Numbered from the stretch's first letter, positions 30,535 to 41,257 are shown. The stretch is 64,000 nucleotides of DNA from Rhodobiaceae bacterium (GCA_018651345.1 JABIEF010000073.1:1-64000), one strand, 5' to 3'. Numbers and translations: made by a program. Notes: generated by a model from the sequence alone, not told the origin.

Positions 30535-31782
30535 ATGCAAATAGAAATAATCTGTACAGGGGATGAAATACTTAGCGGGAAAATAATTAATTCAAATTTT
30601 TCGTATATGAGTCGTAAGCTAGAGGAAGTAGGATTATCTGTTGTTTGGGGAACAACAGTAGGCGACGATAGAAAAGAATTACTAGATGCATTTATATTAG
30701 CTTCAAAAAGGTCTGACGCTGTAATAGTTAATGGTGGGCTTGGACCAACTGTAGATGATTTATCGCAAGAAATTGCAGCCGAAGCTTCTGGCATGGAATT
30801 AGAATTAAGAGAAGACTGGCTTAGTAAAATGGAAGGCTTCTTTACTATGCGCGGAAGAACTATGACAGAAAACAATAAAAAACAGGCAATGCTCCCAAAA
30901 ACATCAGAATTAATTGATAATCCCGTTGGAACAGCTTGTGGATTTGCTATAAATATCAAGAATTCTAGATTCTTTTTTACCCCAGGAGTTCCACGAGAAC
31001 TCTTTAGAATGCTTGAAAATGAAATTATTCCAAGATTACTTGCTTTGTCTGGTGAAAAAGTAATTACCAAACTCAAAACCTTCCATTCTTATGGTATTGG
31101 TGAATCACGCGCTGATTCAATCTTAAATGATTCCCTTAAGCTATCTCCAGATAATATTGTAAAGCTCGGTTTCCAAGCTCATTACCCACAACTCGAAACC
31201 AAGTTATATATCAAAGCATCATCTTTAGAGCAAATAGAAAAAAATCTTAAGCCAGTTGAAAACGATATAAGAAAAAAACTAAATAATTTTATTTTTGCTG
31301 AAGATAAAAATACACTGGAAGGCGTTATTACCAAAATATTAGAAAAAAGTAACAAAACTATAGCTATTGTAGAATTAAAAACAAACGGAGGAACCGCAGC
31401 TCGGTTATCATCAGAAGATCCTAATGGAAAAATACTAAAGTGTGGAATATTTTCCAATAATATTGAGAATATCTATACACAGTTTGATATCCAGGAAAAG
31501 AATACTATAGATCTTAGGGGATCGGATATCATTGCATCAAGAATTAGGAATCAATTTTCTGTATCTTATGGTTTATCCATAATAATTAAAAATACTCTAG
31601 ATAACGAAGCCGAAGCCTATATTTCCCTATCGGACTCAGATAATGTTACTTCAAGAATAGGGTACTTTGTTGGTGACGAGCAAAGAATTCGATTAGGTGC
31701 AGTTGAAATGGCCCTAGATTGCCTTAGAAGATATCTACAGGATTTACCATTTAATGAAAAATCAGATTTTGAAAAACTATAA
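30535..31782 (+). CDS. cinA: CinA-like protein (molybdopterin-binding-like domain plus degenerate C-terminal domain)
   Basis: 'EIICTGDEILSGKIINSNFSYMSRKLEEVGLSVVWGTTVGDDR', 'VIVNGGLGPTVDDLSQE', 'NPVGTACGF', 'FTPGVPRELFRMLE'. Confidence 0.85.
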   Translation: MQIEIICTGDEILSGKIINSNFSYMSRKLEEVGLSVVWGTTVGDDRKELLDAFILASKRSDAVIVNGGLGPTVDDLSQEIAAEASGMELELREDWLSKMEGFFTMRGRTMTENNKKQAMLPKTSELIDNPVGTACGFAINIKNSRFFFTPGVPRELFRMLENEIIPRLLALSGEKVITKLKTFHSYGIGESRADSILNDSLKLSPDNIVKLGFQAHYPQLETKLYIKASSLEQIEKNLKPVENDIRKKLNNFIFAEDKNTLEGVITKILEKSNKTIAIVELKTNGGTAARLSSEDPNGKILKCGIFSNNIENIYTQFDIQEKNTIDLRGSDIIASRIRNQFSVSYGLSIIIKNTLDNEAEAYISLSDSDNVTSRIGYFVGDEQRIRLGAVEMALDCLRRYLQDLPFNEKSDFEKL

Positions 31783-31791
31783 ATTTTAATT

Positions 31792-32814
31792 TTATTTAAT
31801 TTTATTTAATAGTAATTCTAAATTTGATGGGTCTAGTTTTATTTCGCCACTATGTGTCATCTTCGCTATTTCAACAACTGCGTCGTTATAAGGCGTTGGA
31901 ATACCTAATTTTTTTCCTTCTTCTGAAACTCTACCATTGATAAATTCTATCTCACTTCTTCTATCTTTAGCATGGTCCTGAGCTGCATGCGTACGGGCGT
32001 TAGGGCCAACATCATTAACCATTCGCTTCATGACTAATTCAGCCGCACCTTCTCCAGCATTTCCTATTTCATCTGTTGTAAGGCCAAATAACGGTTCTAT
32101 CATATGACCTAGAGCTTGTCCTACCTTAAAAGACTCTTTTCCTACACCCACAGAAAAATCAAACATACCAGGTAATTTTATAGCTTCCCAATTTTTAAGA
32201 TTTAATGACGAAAAAGGACAGGTCATTGAATTAGCTATTAACTTAGTCCATTTAGCTCCATAAATATTATCAGTAATATCACAATTTCCAACAAGTTTCA
32301 TTAATGATTGAATCTCTAATAATCTTTCAGTTTTACTGCCATCTAATTCACCAACAGCAAACCATGTACCTGTAGGAACGGTATTACGTTGAACAATTCC
32401 TGGAATAAATGCTTCACAACTTAATTCAACTACAGAACCTATTATTCTATCTCTACCAATCATTTCTGCATTTAAATCATCGTTAAATGCATTTTGTAGT
32501 CCAATTAATGTGCCAGTGTCCCTTAAATAGACGCTAGCATATTTTGCCATCCATTGCGTATCATAAGACTTAACAGCCATAAATATATAATCAAACTTTG
32601 GCTCAAAAGTGGCTAAATCACTCAAATGGAAAGCGTTAACTTTTCTTGTTTTGTCTTCTTCTTTAGTAATAACACGCAAACCATCTGATTTAATTTTATT
32701 TATATGGTCAGCCCATTGATCAACCAATGTTATATCACATCCTGCATCAGTCATTGAAGCAGAAACACATGATCCTATACCACCGGCACCCAAGATACAT
32801 ATTTTTTTATTCAT
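31792..32814 (-). CDS. ketopantoate reductase family (2-dehydropantoate 2-reductase-like) oxidoreductase
   Basis: 'ICILGAGGIGSCVSASMTDAGCDITLVDQW', 'AVKSYDT', 'AKWTKLIANSMTCPFSSL', 'RRSEIEFINGRVSEEGKKLGIPTPYNDAVVEI'. Confidence 0.82.
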   Translation of the reverse strand: MNKKICILGAGGIGSCVSASMTDAGCDITLVDQWADHINKIKSDGLRVITKEEDKTRKVNAFHLSDLATFEPKFDYIFMAVKSYDTQWMAKYASVYLRDTGTLIGLQNAFNDDLNAEMIGRDRIIGSVVELSCEAFIPGIVQRNTVPTGTWFAVGELDGSKTERLLEIQSLMKLVGNCDITDNIYGAKWTKLIANSMTCPFSSLNLKNWEAIKLPGMFDFSVGVGKESFKVGQALGHMIEPLFGLTTDEIGNAGEGAAELVMKRMVNDVGPNARTHAAQDHAKDRRSEIEFINGRVSEEGKKLGIPTPYNDAVVEIAKMTHSGEIKLDPSNLELLLNKIK

Positions 32815-32870
32815 GATATTACCTTTTTATTAAAACAACTTTACAAACAGAGTACCGCAATGCTGAAATA

Positions 32871-35630
32871 TTATTCAGCTAAGCTAATTTTAGCAGCTGA
32901 GAATTTAAATTCAGGTATTTTTGCTGCAGGATCAAGCCTGGAACTTGTTAGCACATTGGCGGCTGCTTCTGTATAACAAAATGGAACAAACACTACTCCC
33001 TCCGGAACATCAGGGTCTTGCCTTGCATTCATTATAATTTTACCTCGACGCGTTGATATCGTAACTTTGTTACCTGGATATATATTAAATTTTTCCATAT
33101 CATACTTATTTAAACAAATAATAGGATCCGGTTCAATAGAATTTAATATGCTTGCCCTTCTAGTCATTGCCCCAGTATGCCAATGCTCTAGAAGCCGTCC
33201 AGTCGTTAGTACCATTGGATAGTCCTGATCAGGAGTCTCAGCTGGAGGAACTATGGATGTGGGGACTATTAATGCTCTACCATCTTTTGTAGGAAATTTA
33301 TCACCAAATAATATATCTTCACCATCGCTATCTGGAGATAGACATGGATATGTAACAGATTCTTCTATAACCAACCTTTCCCAAGTAATATTATCCAGAG
33401 AGCCCATAATTTCAGACATTTCTTTAAAAATATCTTTTGGGTGAGTATACTTCCAATCAAGTCCTATATGCCTTGCCAACTCAGTTATTATATACCAATC
33501 TTCCTTTGCATTAGCTGGCGGCTTAACAACCTGCCTACCAATTTGAATTTGTCTATTCGTATTAGTATAAGTTCCCCATTTTTCTGCATGAGTTGAAGCT
33601 GGAAAAATAACATCTGCATTCCAAGCAGTCTCAGTAAGAAATATTTCTTGAACAACAAGGAAATCAAGAGCAGCGATTGCTTTACGAGTATGCACTGTAT
33701 CCGGATCTGACATTGCCGGGTTTTCACCTAGAATAAACATTGCTTTTATATTAGAGGCATGAATTTCATTAATAATTTCAACTGCAGTAAGACCAGATTC
33801 ATTACTTAAATCTTTACCCCAAAATTCTTGGTACATTTTTCTAACCAATTCATCTTGAACAGAGTTGTAGTCAGGATATACCATTGGTATGAGTCCAGCA
33901 TCTGAAGCCCCTTGTACATTATTTTGTCCACGCAAAGGATGAAGACCTGTACCATCTTTACCAATATGTCCTGATATTAAAGCTAATGAGATCAAGCATC
34001 TAGCATTTTCAGTTCCGTGAATATGCTGTGAAATTCCCATACCCCAAAAGATAATTGATTTATCTGATTTAGCATATAACCTTGCTATATCTATGATTAC
34101 AGATGCTTTTATACCGCATATTTTTTCCATATTCTTAGGTGAAAAATCTTTTGTCTCTTCAACAAGATTGTCAAATCCTATTGTTCTATTTTTTACGAAA
34201 TTAGTATCGTATAATTTTTCTTTAATAATTGTATGAATCATAGCATTTAGCAATGCTAAATCTTGCCCAGGTTTAAATTGAATGATATGTTCAGCATATT
34301 TTGCTAAACCTTGTTTTTGTCCCCTTGGATCAATCAATATTAATTTTGAACCCTTTTTTATAGCATTTTTTATATACGTAGAAGCAACGGGGTGATTTTC
34401 TGAAGGCCTTGCCCCAATAACAATAATACAATCTGATTTGAGTGCATCAGTAAATGGAGCTGTTACAGCTGCAGAATTCAGAGATTCCATTAAAGCAAAA
34501 ACAGAAGAGGCGTGACAAAGGCGAGTGCAGTGGTCTACATTATTCGATACAAAGCCTTGCCGAATTAATTTTTGGAATAAATAAGCTTCTTCATTCGAAC
34601 ATTTTGCAGAGCCAAATCCAGCAATACTTTTGCCGCCATATTGATCAGATATTTTCTTTAAATTTTTAGCAGCTAAACTTAGAGCTTCTTCCCATGAGGC
34701 TTCGCGGAAATAATCTTTTATATTAGAATTATCTATCTTCAAATCAAAACTCTTAGTATTGCTATCTATTCTTATTAAAGGTGATAATAACCTGTCTGGA
34801 TGAGATATATAATCAAAACCAAATCTACCCTTTACGCATAAACGACTTTCATTTGATGGGCCATCTCTTCCATCAATTGATATTATTTTGTTACCCTTTA
34901 CCTTAACGTTTGTTTGACAACCAACTCCACAAAAAGGACACAAAGTATCTACGCTTCTATCTGGATAATGCTCCCTAACATTTGATTTGTTTAGTAAATT
35001 TGATTCCATTAATGCGCCAGTAGGGCAAACTTGAACACATTCTCCACATGAAACACATGTGGATTCACCTAATTCACTATCTAAATCAAATACAATTTTT
35101 GACTTACTTCCTCTGTAAGCCATACCAATAACATCATTCACCTGAACCTCTCTACAAGCCTGTACACACAAATTACAATTGATACAAGAATCGAGATTGA
35201 CTGTAATTGCTTGGTGTGAATTATCAACAACAGGCTTGGGCGTAGTCGGGAATCTAGAGCTTACATTACCATTAATTGCAGATGCCCATTTTAATAAATT
35301 TGACTGAAGATCGTGAGCTGATGAATTTTTAGGTTGGTCTGTCATTAGTAATTCAAAGACCATACTTCTTGCTTTCTTAGACCTGGCAGAATTAGTATCA
35401 ATTTCCATGCCCTCAGCTGGCTTTCTAATGCATGAGGCTACAAGATTTCTTTCACCTTTTATTTCAACCATGCAGGCTCTGCAATTACCATCTGCTTCGT
35501 ATCCAGATTGCGTTGAGTAACATAAATGAGGTATATCAATATCCATCCTTTTAGATATCTCCCAAATAGATTCATCCTTAGAAGCGGTTACCTCTTGATT
35601 ATTTATTTTAAATTTTACGTACTTATTGAT
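32871..35630 (-). CDS. fdhA: NAD-dependent formate dehydrogenase, molybdopterin (alpha) subunit; proposed ATC start
   Basis: 2Fe-2S/4Fe-4S N-terminus, 'CVSCGECVQVCPTGAL', 'TLCPFCGVGCQTNVKV', 'DHCTRLCHASSVFALM' (Cys-type), 'LRGQNNVQGASDAG', 'GRLLEHWHTGAMTRRA'. Track start is the internal Met at 35546; the frame is open to 35633 and the upstream 28 residues (INKYVKFKINNQEVTASKDESIWEISKR) look like the native N-terminus. Confidence 0.9.
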   Translation of the reverse strand: MNKYVKFKINNQEVTASKDESIWEISKRMDIDIPHLCYSTQSGYEADGNCRACMVEIKGERNLVASCIRKPAEGMEIDTNSARSKKARSMVFELLMTDQPKNSSAHDLQSNLLKWASAINGNVSSRFPTTPKPVVDNSHQAITVNLDSCINCNLCVQACREVQVNDVIGMAYRGSKSKIVFDLDSELGESTCVSCGECVQVCPTGALMESNLLNKSNVREHYPDRSVDTLCPFCGVGCQTNVKVKGNKIISIDGRDGPSNESRLCVKGRFGFDYISHPDRLLSPLIRIDSNTKSFDLKIDNSNIKDYFREASWEEALSLAAKNLKKISDQYGGKSIAGFGSAKCSNEEAYLFQKLIRQGFVSNNVDHCTRLCHASSVFALMESLNSAAVTAPFTDALKSDCIIVIGARPSENHPVASTYIKNAIKKGSKLILIDPRGQKQGLAKYAEHIIQFKPGQDLALLNAMIHTIIKEKLYDTNFVKNRTIGFDNLVEETKDFSPKNMEKICGIKASVIIDIARLYAKSDKSIIFWGMGISQHIHGTENARCLISLALISGHIGKDGTGLHPLRGQNNVQGASDAGLIPMVYPDYNSVQDELVRKMYQEFWGKDLSNESGLTAVEIINEIHASNIKAMFILGENPAMSDPDTVHTRKAIAALDFLVVQEIFLTETAWNADVIFPASTHAEKWGTYTNTNRQIQIGRQVVKPPANAKEDWYIITELARHIGLDWKYTHPKDIFKEMSEIMGSLDNITWERLVIEESVTYPCLSPDSDGEDILFGDKFPTKDGRALIVPTSIVPPAETPDQDYPMVLTTGRLLEHWHTGAMTRRASILNSIEPDPIICLNKYDMEKFNIYPGNKVTISTRRGKIIMNARQDPDVPEGVVFVPFCYTEAAANVLTSSRLDPAAKIPEFKFSAAKISLAE

Positions 35631-37293
35631 TGGTCAACTCCGGAAAATACTTAATAATAGAAAGCAGAGGATTTGGAGCTGCTTGCCCCAATCCGCATAT
35701 AGACGCTTCACTCATAACACTAGCTAAATCATTTAATAATTCTATATCCCATACTTGTTTTTTCATTAAATTTAAGGCTTTTTCTGTCCCAACGCGACAA
35801 GGGGTACATTGACCACAACTCTCGTGCTCAAAGAAATCCATCAAATTTATTGCTATATCCTTTATATTATCAGCATCTGATAATATAACCACTGCATGGG
35901 ATCCTACAAAACACCCATATTTAGATAAATTATTAAAATCCAAAGGGATATCCGCCAAACGAGATGGAAGGATGCCCCCTGAAGCACCACCTGGAAGATA
36001 TCCTGTAAATTCATGATCTTCCAATATGCCACCCGAATATTCGTCAATTAATTGATTAGCAGTTACACCTGCAGGTACTATTTTAATACCAGGATTTCTT
36101 ACTCTACCGGAAACAGAATAAGTTCTTAAACCCTTAGAACCATTGATACCTTTATTCGCAAACCATTCGGATCCATTTTTCAATATCATAGGTATCCAAT
36201 ATAATGTTTCAACATTATTAACTAAAGTTGGCTTGCCGAAGATCCCAACATCAGCAACATATGGTGGTCTATGCCTAGGAAATCCTTTTTTGCCTTCAAT
36301 AGATTCAATCATTGCAGACTCTTCACCGCAGACGTAAGATCCAGCTCCACGTTTAATTTCTATTTCTATATTCTTATTAATTCCGCTTTTTTCAAGCTCC
36401 TTTATCTCATTCTTTAATATCTGTAATGCCGCTGGATATTCATCTCTTATGTATATGTATATTTTCTCAGCTTTAACAGTCCAAGCAGCTATCAACATTC
36501 CCTCTATGAATGAGCATGGATTATTCTCAAGATAATATTTATCCTTAAATGTTCCAGGCTCTCCTTCATCGGCATTAACGGCCAAATATTTTGGTCCATC
36601 TTTTTTTAATAAAATTTCCCACTTAACTCCCGTTGGGAATCCAGCTCCACCTAATCCTCTAAGATTAGCATCTTTTAAAATAGATATTATCTGCTCATCT
36701 GTAATTGTGCCATTTAAACAATTTTGGAACACAGTATACCCTGAATCTTTTACATATGCAGCGTGGTTTATATAATTAGGAATTACAAGTTTATAGTTAT
36801 CGTTATTAATATGTGCGTTAACTTTTTCTTGCGTTGCTGATTCGATGTGCAGTTTATTAACCTCACAAACAGGGGCTTTGTCACACCTGCCCATGCATGG
36901 AGCCTTTACCACTCTATAACCAGAAGCAGATGATTCCTTTAAATCATTATATAGATTTTCGCTATCAAACATATGGCACGTTACAGAATTACAAACTCTA
37001 ATAGTCTGAACAGTCAACCTGTCATCTAAATCAGAAATAATATCAAAATGAGCATAAAATGATGCAACTTCTAATGTTTCAGCCATTGGTATGCGTAACA
37101 AATCAGCTAGTGCATGCAAATTACCATAAGTAACGCAATGAAACTCATCTTGAATTAAGTGAAGATACTCTATTAAGTCCTCCCTCTTATATACAGACAA
37201 CCCTAGAAAATTCGATAACTCTTCTCTCTCAGAATCCTTTAGTAGCCGACCTTTTGTATAACCTTTTTTAGGTTTATCTTTATCGCGCATCAT
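35623..37293 (-). CDS. fdhB: formate dehydrogenase beta subunit, NuoE-NuoF type fusion
   Basis: NuoE-like 'VCNSVTCHMF...CMGRCDKAPVCEVN', NuoF-like 'GLRGLGGAGFPTGVKW', 'VNADEGEPGTFKD', 'GAGSYVCGEESAMIESIEGKKG', 'ESCGQCTPCRVG'. Confidence 0.93.
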   Translation of the reverse strand: MMRDKDKPKKGYTKGRLLKDSEREELSNFLGLSVYKREDLIEYLHLIQDEFHCVTYGNLHALADLLRIPMAETLEVASFYAHFDIISDLDDRLTVQTIRVCNSVTCHMFDSENLYNDLKESSASGYRVVKAPCMGRCDKAPVCEVNKLHIESATQEKVNAHINNDNYKLVIPNYINHAAYVKDSGYTVFQNCLNGTITDEQIISILKDANLRGLGGAGFPTGVKWEILLKKDGPKYLAVNADEGEPGTFKDKYYLENNPCSFIEGMLIAAWTVKAEKIYIYIRDEYPAALQILKNEIKELEKSGINKNIEIEIKRGAGSYVCGEESAMIESIEGKKGFPRHRPPYVADVGIFGKPTLVNNVETLYWIPMILKNGSEWFANKGINGSKGLRTYSVSGRVRNPGIKIVPAGVTANQLIDEYSGGILEDHEFTGYLPGGASGGILPSRLADIPLDFNNLSKYGCFVGSHAVVILSDADNIKDIAINLMDFFEHESCGQCTPCRVGTEKALNLMKKQVWDIELLNDLASVMSEASICGLGQAAPNPLLSIIKYFPELTNQ

Positions 37294-37359
37294 ATTTTAC
37301 ATACTTTTTTTGATTAAAATTATATAAGGTCAATATAAATCTTATAAACTAAAATTTAA

Positions 37360-39036
37360 TTAAAACAAACCTTCTATATTTCCAGATATATCTAATTTTA
37401 TAGATTCTGCTGCAGGCTTTCTTGGAAGACCAGGCATTGTCATTATGTCACCAGCAATAGCAACTATGAAACCTGCTCCAGCCGATAGCCTGACATCTTT
37501 TATTTCGATTTTATGCCCAATAGGTGCATTTTTTAATTTTGGATCTGTAGAAAAAGAGTATTGTGTCTTAGCCATACATATAGGGAAATGACCATAACCC
37601 AAATTCTCCCAGTCTTTTAGTTGATTGATAACTCTTGCTGAGAGAAAAACTTCAGAAGCTCTATATATATCTGCAGTTATCTTTTTAATTTTATCTACTA
37701 ACAACATATCATTATCATAAAGTAAATTAAAGTTTGAAGTGTCTTCGTCACAAATTCTAACAACTTCCTTTGCTAAGACCTCTATGCCCTCGCTTCCATC
37801 AGACCAGTGAGATGCAACAATAACCTTGCAATCAAAATCTTTTAATCTCTTTGACACAATGTCTAATTCCGAATCTGAATCTTTAGTAAACTTATTAATA
37901 GACACAACCACCTCTACACCAAATTTTTTCATATTATCAATATGCTGGATTAAATTATCGCATCCCCTTTCTACAGCTCCAACATTCTCTGCCCCTAAAT
38001 CATTTACTGTTACGCCACCATGCATTTTTAATGCTCTAATCGTCGCAACAATAACAACTGCAGATGGTTGGACTCCCATACTCCTACACTTAATATCAAA
38101 GAATTTCTCAGCCCCTAAATCAGCTCCAAAGCCAGCTTCAGTAACAACATAATCTGCCATCTTTAATGCCGTATCTGTAGCAATTACAGAATTACAACCA
38201 TGGGCTATATTTGCAAAAGGACCACCATGTACAAAGGCTGGGTTATTTTCTAGAGTTTGTACAATATTAGGCATAAAAGCATCCTTCAATAAAACTGCCA
38301 TTGCATCATTCGCTTTTAATTGCCTTGCAGTTATAGGTTTTTTATCCCTTGTGTAAGCTACAACTATATTTCCTAACCTTTCGGTTAAATCTTCCAGATC
38401 ATTTGCTAGGCAGAATATAGCCATAACCTCTGAAGCAACCGTTATGTCAAATCCATCGTTTCTAGAAAATCCATTCGAGACACCCCCCAGAGAAGAAACT
38501 ATTTCTCTAAGAGCTCTATCGTTCATATCAACAACTCTCCTAATCACAACACGTCTTGAATCTATGTTTAAATCGTTCCCCCAATATATGTGATTGTCGA
38601 CCATAGCGCACAACAAATTATGAGCTACTCCAATTGCGTGAAAATCTCCGGTAAAATGCAAATTGATATCTTCCATTGGAATAACTTGCGCTTTACCTCC
38701 TCCGGCTGCACCGCCTTTCATGCCAAAACATGGACCAAGAGAAGGTTCTCTGATGCATATAAGCGCTTTTTTCCCTATTTTATTTAATCCGTCCCCTAAA
38801 CCAACGGTTGTTGTAGTTTTTCCTTCACCTGCAGGAGTCGGTGTAATAGCGGTAACTAAAATAAGTTTACCTTTTTTATTATCCTTAATTTTTTTAATAA
38901 AATCTTCTGATATCTTTGCTTTATATTTTCCATATAAAGACAACATATCAGATTGTATTCCAATATTACTTGCTACCTCTGTAATAGGTTTTATATCGGC
39001 TTCTCTTGCTATCTCTATATCTGTTTTAACTACCAT
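37360..39036 (-). CDS. fhs: formate--tetrahydrofolate ligase
   Basis: '[21 protein letters not shown]', '[40 protein letters not shown]', '[15 protein letters not shown]'. Confidence 0.98.
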   Translation of the reverse strand: MVVKTDIEIAREADIKPITEVASNIGIQSDMLSLYGKYKAKISEDFIKKIKDNKKGKLILVTAITPTPAGEGKTTTTVGLGDGLNKIGKKALICIREPSLGPCFGMKGGAAGGGKAQVIPMEDINLHFTGDFHAIGVAHNLLCAMVDNHIYWGNDLNIDSRRVVIRRVVDMNDRALREIVSSLGGVSNGFSRNDGFDITVASEVMAIFCLANDLEDLTERLGNIVVAYTRDKKPITARQLKANDAMAVLLKDAFMPNIVQTLENNPAFVHGGPFANIAHGCNSVIATDTALKMADYVVTEAGFGADLGAEKFFDIKCRSMGVQPSAVVIVATIRALKMHGGVTVNDLGAENVGAVERGCDNLIQHIDNMKKFGVEVVVSINKFTKDSDSELDIVSKRLKDFDCKVIVASHWSDGSEGIEVLAKEVVRICDEDTSNFNLLYDNDMLLVDKIKKITADIYRASEVFLSARVINQLKDWENLGYGHFPICMAKTQYSFSTDPKLKNAPIGHKIEIKDVRLSAGAGFIVAIAGDIMTMPGLPRKPAAESIKLDISGNIEGLF

Positions 39037-39060
39037 TTAATTTCTTTCGTATTTATATTA

Positions 39061-39969
39061 TTATTCAAATTTATCGCCAATTTTTATTTTATTATCTTTA
39101 ATATAATCATTAGCAGATATTTTCTCTTTATTTACCCTTAATTTTTTTATTAGTATAGAATTTTGACCTGTAGCAACTACAAAACCATCATTATTTACAT
39201 TGACTATCTCTCCGCTATTCCCAGTCAAATCTGAATGAGCAGCATCGTAGACTTTTACTTCAACACCATTTAATGTGGTCCATGCACCAGGTTGAGGGTT
39301 ACTTGCCCTTATTTGATTATATATTGAGTGAGCAGAATTATTCCAATCTATTTTTGATTCAGGCCTGCCAAACCACGATTCATAGCTTCCACTTTGTTTT
39401 TCCTGGTATAATTTTGGTGCAATACCAGTTTCAATCAATTCAATCGATTCTGCAATAGCCTCAACGCCTAGTGGAAATAACTTATTAAAATATAACGACC
39501 CTAAAGTATCATCCGAACTAATATCACAATATTTTTGTAGCAAAATAGGGCCTGTATCTAGCCCATCATCTGGCCAAAATATCGTTATTCCAGTTTTTTT
39601 CTCACCATTATATATCGGCCAATTAATTGACGAAGGTCCTTTATGCATTGGCAATATGGAAGGATGGTATTGAATCGTGCCATATGTTGGTTCATCTAAT
39701 ACGGCCTTTGGAACCATTAATAAAACATAAGCCATTATGCATAAGTCTGCTTCAAATGATTTTATCTTCTCTAATGCCTCTGGAGTTTTCCAACTTGAAG
39801 GTTGGTAAACTGGCAAATCCTTCTCTCTTGCCAGCTCCACAAGAGGGTCAATTTTTGTATTTTCCTTATCTGGTGCCGAGCATACTGCAACAATATCTTT
39901 ATTATTTTCTAATAAATTCTCTAACACCGCTTTGCCAAAAGCTTGTTGCCCATGTAAAATAATTTTCAT
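39061..39969 (-). CDS. formyltransferase-fold protein resembling the ALDH1L N-terminal 10-formyl-THF hydrolase domain
   Basis: 'YHPSILPMHKGPSSINWPIYNGEKKTGITIFWPDDGLDTGPILLQKYCDISSDDTLGSLYFNKLFPLGVEAIAESIELI'; 'FWxDDGLDTG..LLQK' wording is closer to ALDH1L1 than to Fmt as I recall the sequences. Confidence 0.78.
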   Translation of the reverse strand: MKIILHGQQAFGKAVLENLLENNKDIVAVCSAPDKENTKIDPLVELAREKDLPVYQPSSWKTPEALEKIKSFEADLCIMAYVLLMVPKAVLDEPTYGTIQYHPSILPMHKGPSSINWPIYNGEKKTGITIFWPDDGLDTGPILLQKYCDISSDDTLGSLYFNKLFPLGVEAIAESIELIETGIAPKLYQEKQSGSYESWFGRPESKIDWNNSAHSIYNQIRASNPQPGAWTTLNGVEVKVYDAAHSDLTGNSGEIVNVNNDGFVVATGQNSILIKKLRVNKEKISANDYIKDNKIKIGDKFE

Positions 39970-39979
39970 AAAAACCTAC

Positions 39980-41236
39980 TTATTTATCGCCCAATGCACC
40001 GGAAGATTGTATTAAATTTATTTTATCCTCATTATAACCAAGAAGGTCTTGTAATATTTCAATGTTGTGCTCACCAAGCAACGGAGACCTTTCAACGTCA
40101 ACAGGGGATTCGGATAATTTAATTGGACAACCAACTGATAAATATTTTCCTCTTTCTGGATGATCTATTTCGACAATAGTTCCAGTATCACGCAAAGATT
40201 GATCTTCAGAAATTTCTTTCATAGACAAAATTGGTCCGCATGGAATACCTTCTGGATCACATAATTCAGTAACCTCATACTTCGTTTTTGTTTTTGTCCA
40301 ATCTTCTATGGTTTCAAAAATTTCAGTCAATTTATCTAATCTTGAAGCTGGCGTGCTATAACCTTTGTCATTTACCCATTCTAGTTTATTGATTAATTTA
40401 CATATCTTTTCCCAAACTGGGGCTTGAGTTATAAAATAAACATATGAATTAGGATCATTTTCCCAACCCTTACATTTTAAAATCCAACCCGGTTGACCGC
40501 CTCCAGAATCGTTTCCAGCGCGAGGAGTTGAAGTACCGAATGGGATTCCTTTTCCATATTGACTGTATTCTGTTAAAGGCCCTTTTTCCAATCGTTGTTG
40601 GTCCCTTAATTTGACACGACAAAGATTAATTACGCCATCCTGCATAGAAGCCGAAACCTTCTGTCCTTTTTTAGTCTTCTCCCGCTGAAATAATGCGGTA
40701 ACAATTCCTAACGCAAGGTGCAAACCTGTTCCAGAATCACCAATTTGTGCTCCAGTAACTAGAGGTGGCCCATCTAAGAATCCAGTTGTTGCAGCAGCTC
40801 CACCAGTACATTGAGCTATATTTTCATAAACTTTACAATCCTCGTAAGGTCCTGGCCCAAATCCCTTTATTGAAGCAACAATAATCTTATCATTAAGTTT
40901 TTGTATATACTCCCAAGGGAAGCCCATTCTATCAAGAGCTCCTGGCGAAAAATTTTCAACCATAACATCAGATTTTGCAATAAGATCTTCTAATACCTTC
41001 TTGCCCTCGGCTGTTTTTGTGTTAAGAGTAATAGATTTTTTATTGTGATTTAACATAGTAAAATACAAGGAATCCACGTTATCAATGTCTCTTAACTGAC
41101 TTCGTGTTGCATCTCCGATTCCTGGCCGCTCTAATTTTATGACATCAGCACCAAACCAAGCTAGCAATTGTGTGCAAGTAGGTCCTGACTGTACGTGAGT
41201 AAAGTCTAATATTTTTATACCCTGCAAAGCTTTCAT
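39980..41236 (-). CDS. frc: formyl-CoA:oxalate CoA-transferase-like (class III CoA-transferase)
   Basis: '[32 protein letters not shown]', '[18 protein letters not shown]', '[29 protein letters not shown]', '[12 protein letters not shown]', strongly Frc-like around the GGGQ loop. Confidence 0.88.
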   Translation of the reverse strand: MKALQGIKILDFTHVQSGPTCTQLLAWFGADVIKLERPGIGDATRSQLRDIDNVDSLYFTMLNHNKKSITLNTKTAEGKKVLEDLIAKSDVMVENFSPGALDRMGFPWEYIQKLNDKIIVASIKGFGPGPYEDCKVYENIAQCTGGAAATTGFLDGPPLVTGAQIGDSGTGLHLALGIVTALFQREKTKKGQKVSASMQDGVINLCRVKLRDQQRLEKGPLTEYSQYGKGIPFGTSTPRAGNDSGGGQPGWILKCKGWENDPNSYVYFITQAPVWEKICKLINKLEWVNDKGYSTPASRLDKLTEIFETIEDWTKTKTKYEVTELCDPEGIPCGPILSMKEISEDQSLRDTGTIVEIDHPERGKYLSVGCPIKLSESPVDVERSPLLGEHNIEILQDLLGYNEDKINLIQSSGALGDK

Positions 41237-41257
41237 TTCTAATTACTTTCGTTAATA

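Noticed and set aside
31783-31812. Repeated TTTTATTTAA motif at the cinA/panE-like convergent end
   Set aside because: Short A/T low-complexity run, partly coding; no stable hairpin and likely chance in an AT-rich genome.
34490-34560. Possible selenocysteine in formate dehydrogenase
   Set aside because: The active-site region reads 'DHCTRLCHASSV' with Cys; no in-frame TGA.
34454-34669. 71-aa plus-strand ORF antisense to fdhA
   Set aside because: Within a conserved molybdopterin domain on the other strand; no support.
37826-39141. Plus-strand ORFs 37826..38152, 38590..38787, 38663..39040 and 38953..39141
   Set aside because: All lie antisense to fhs and the adjacent formyltransferase-like gene and show no independent coding signature.
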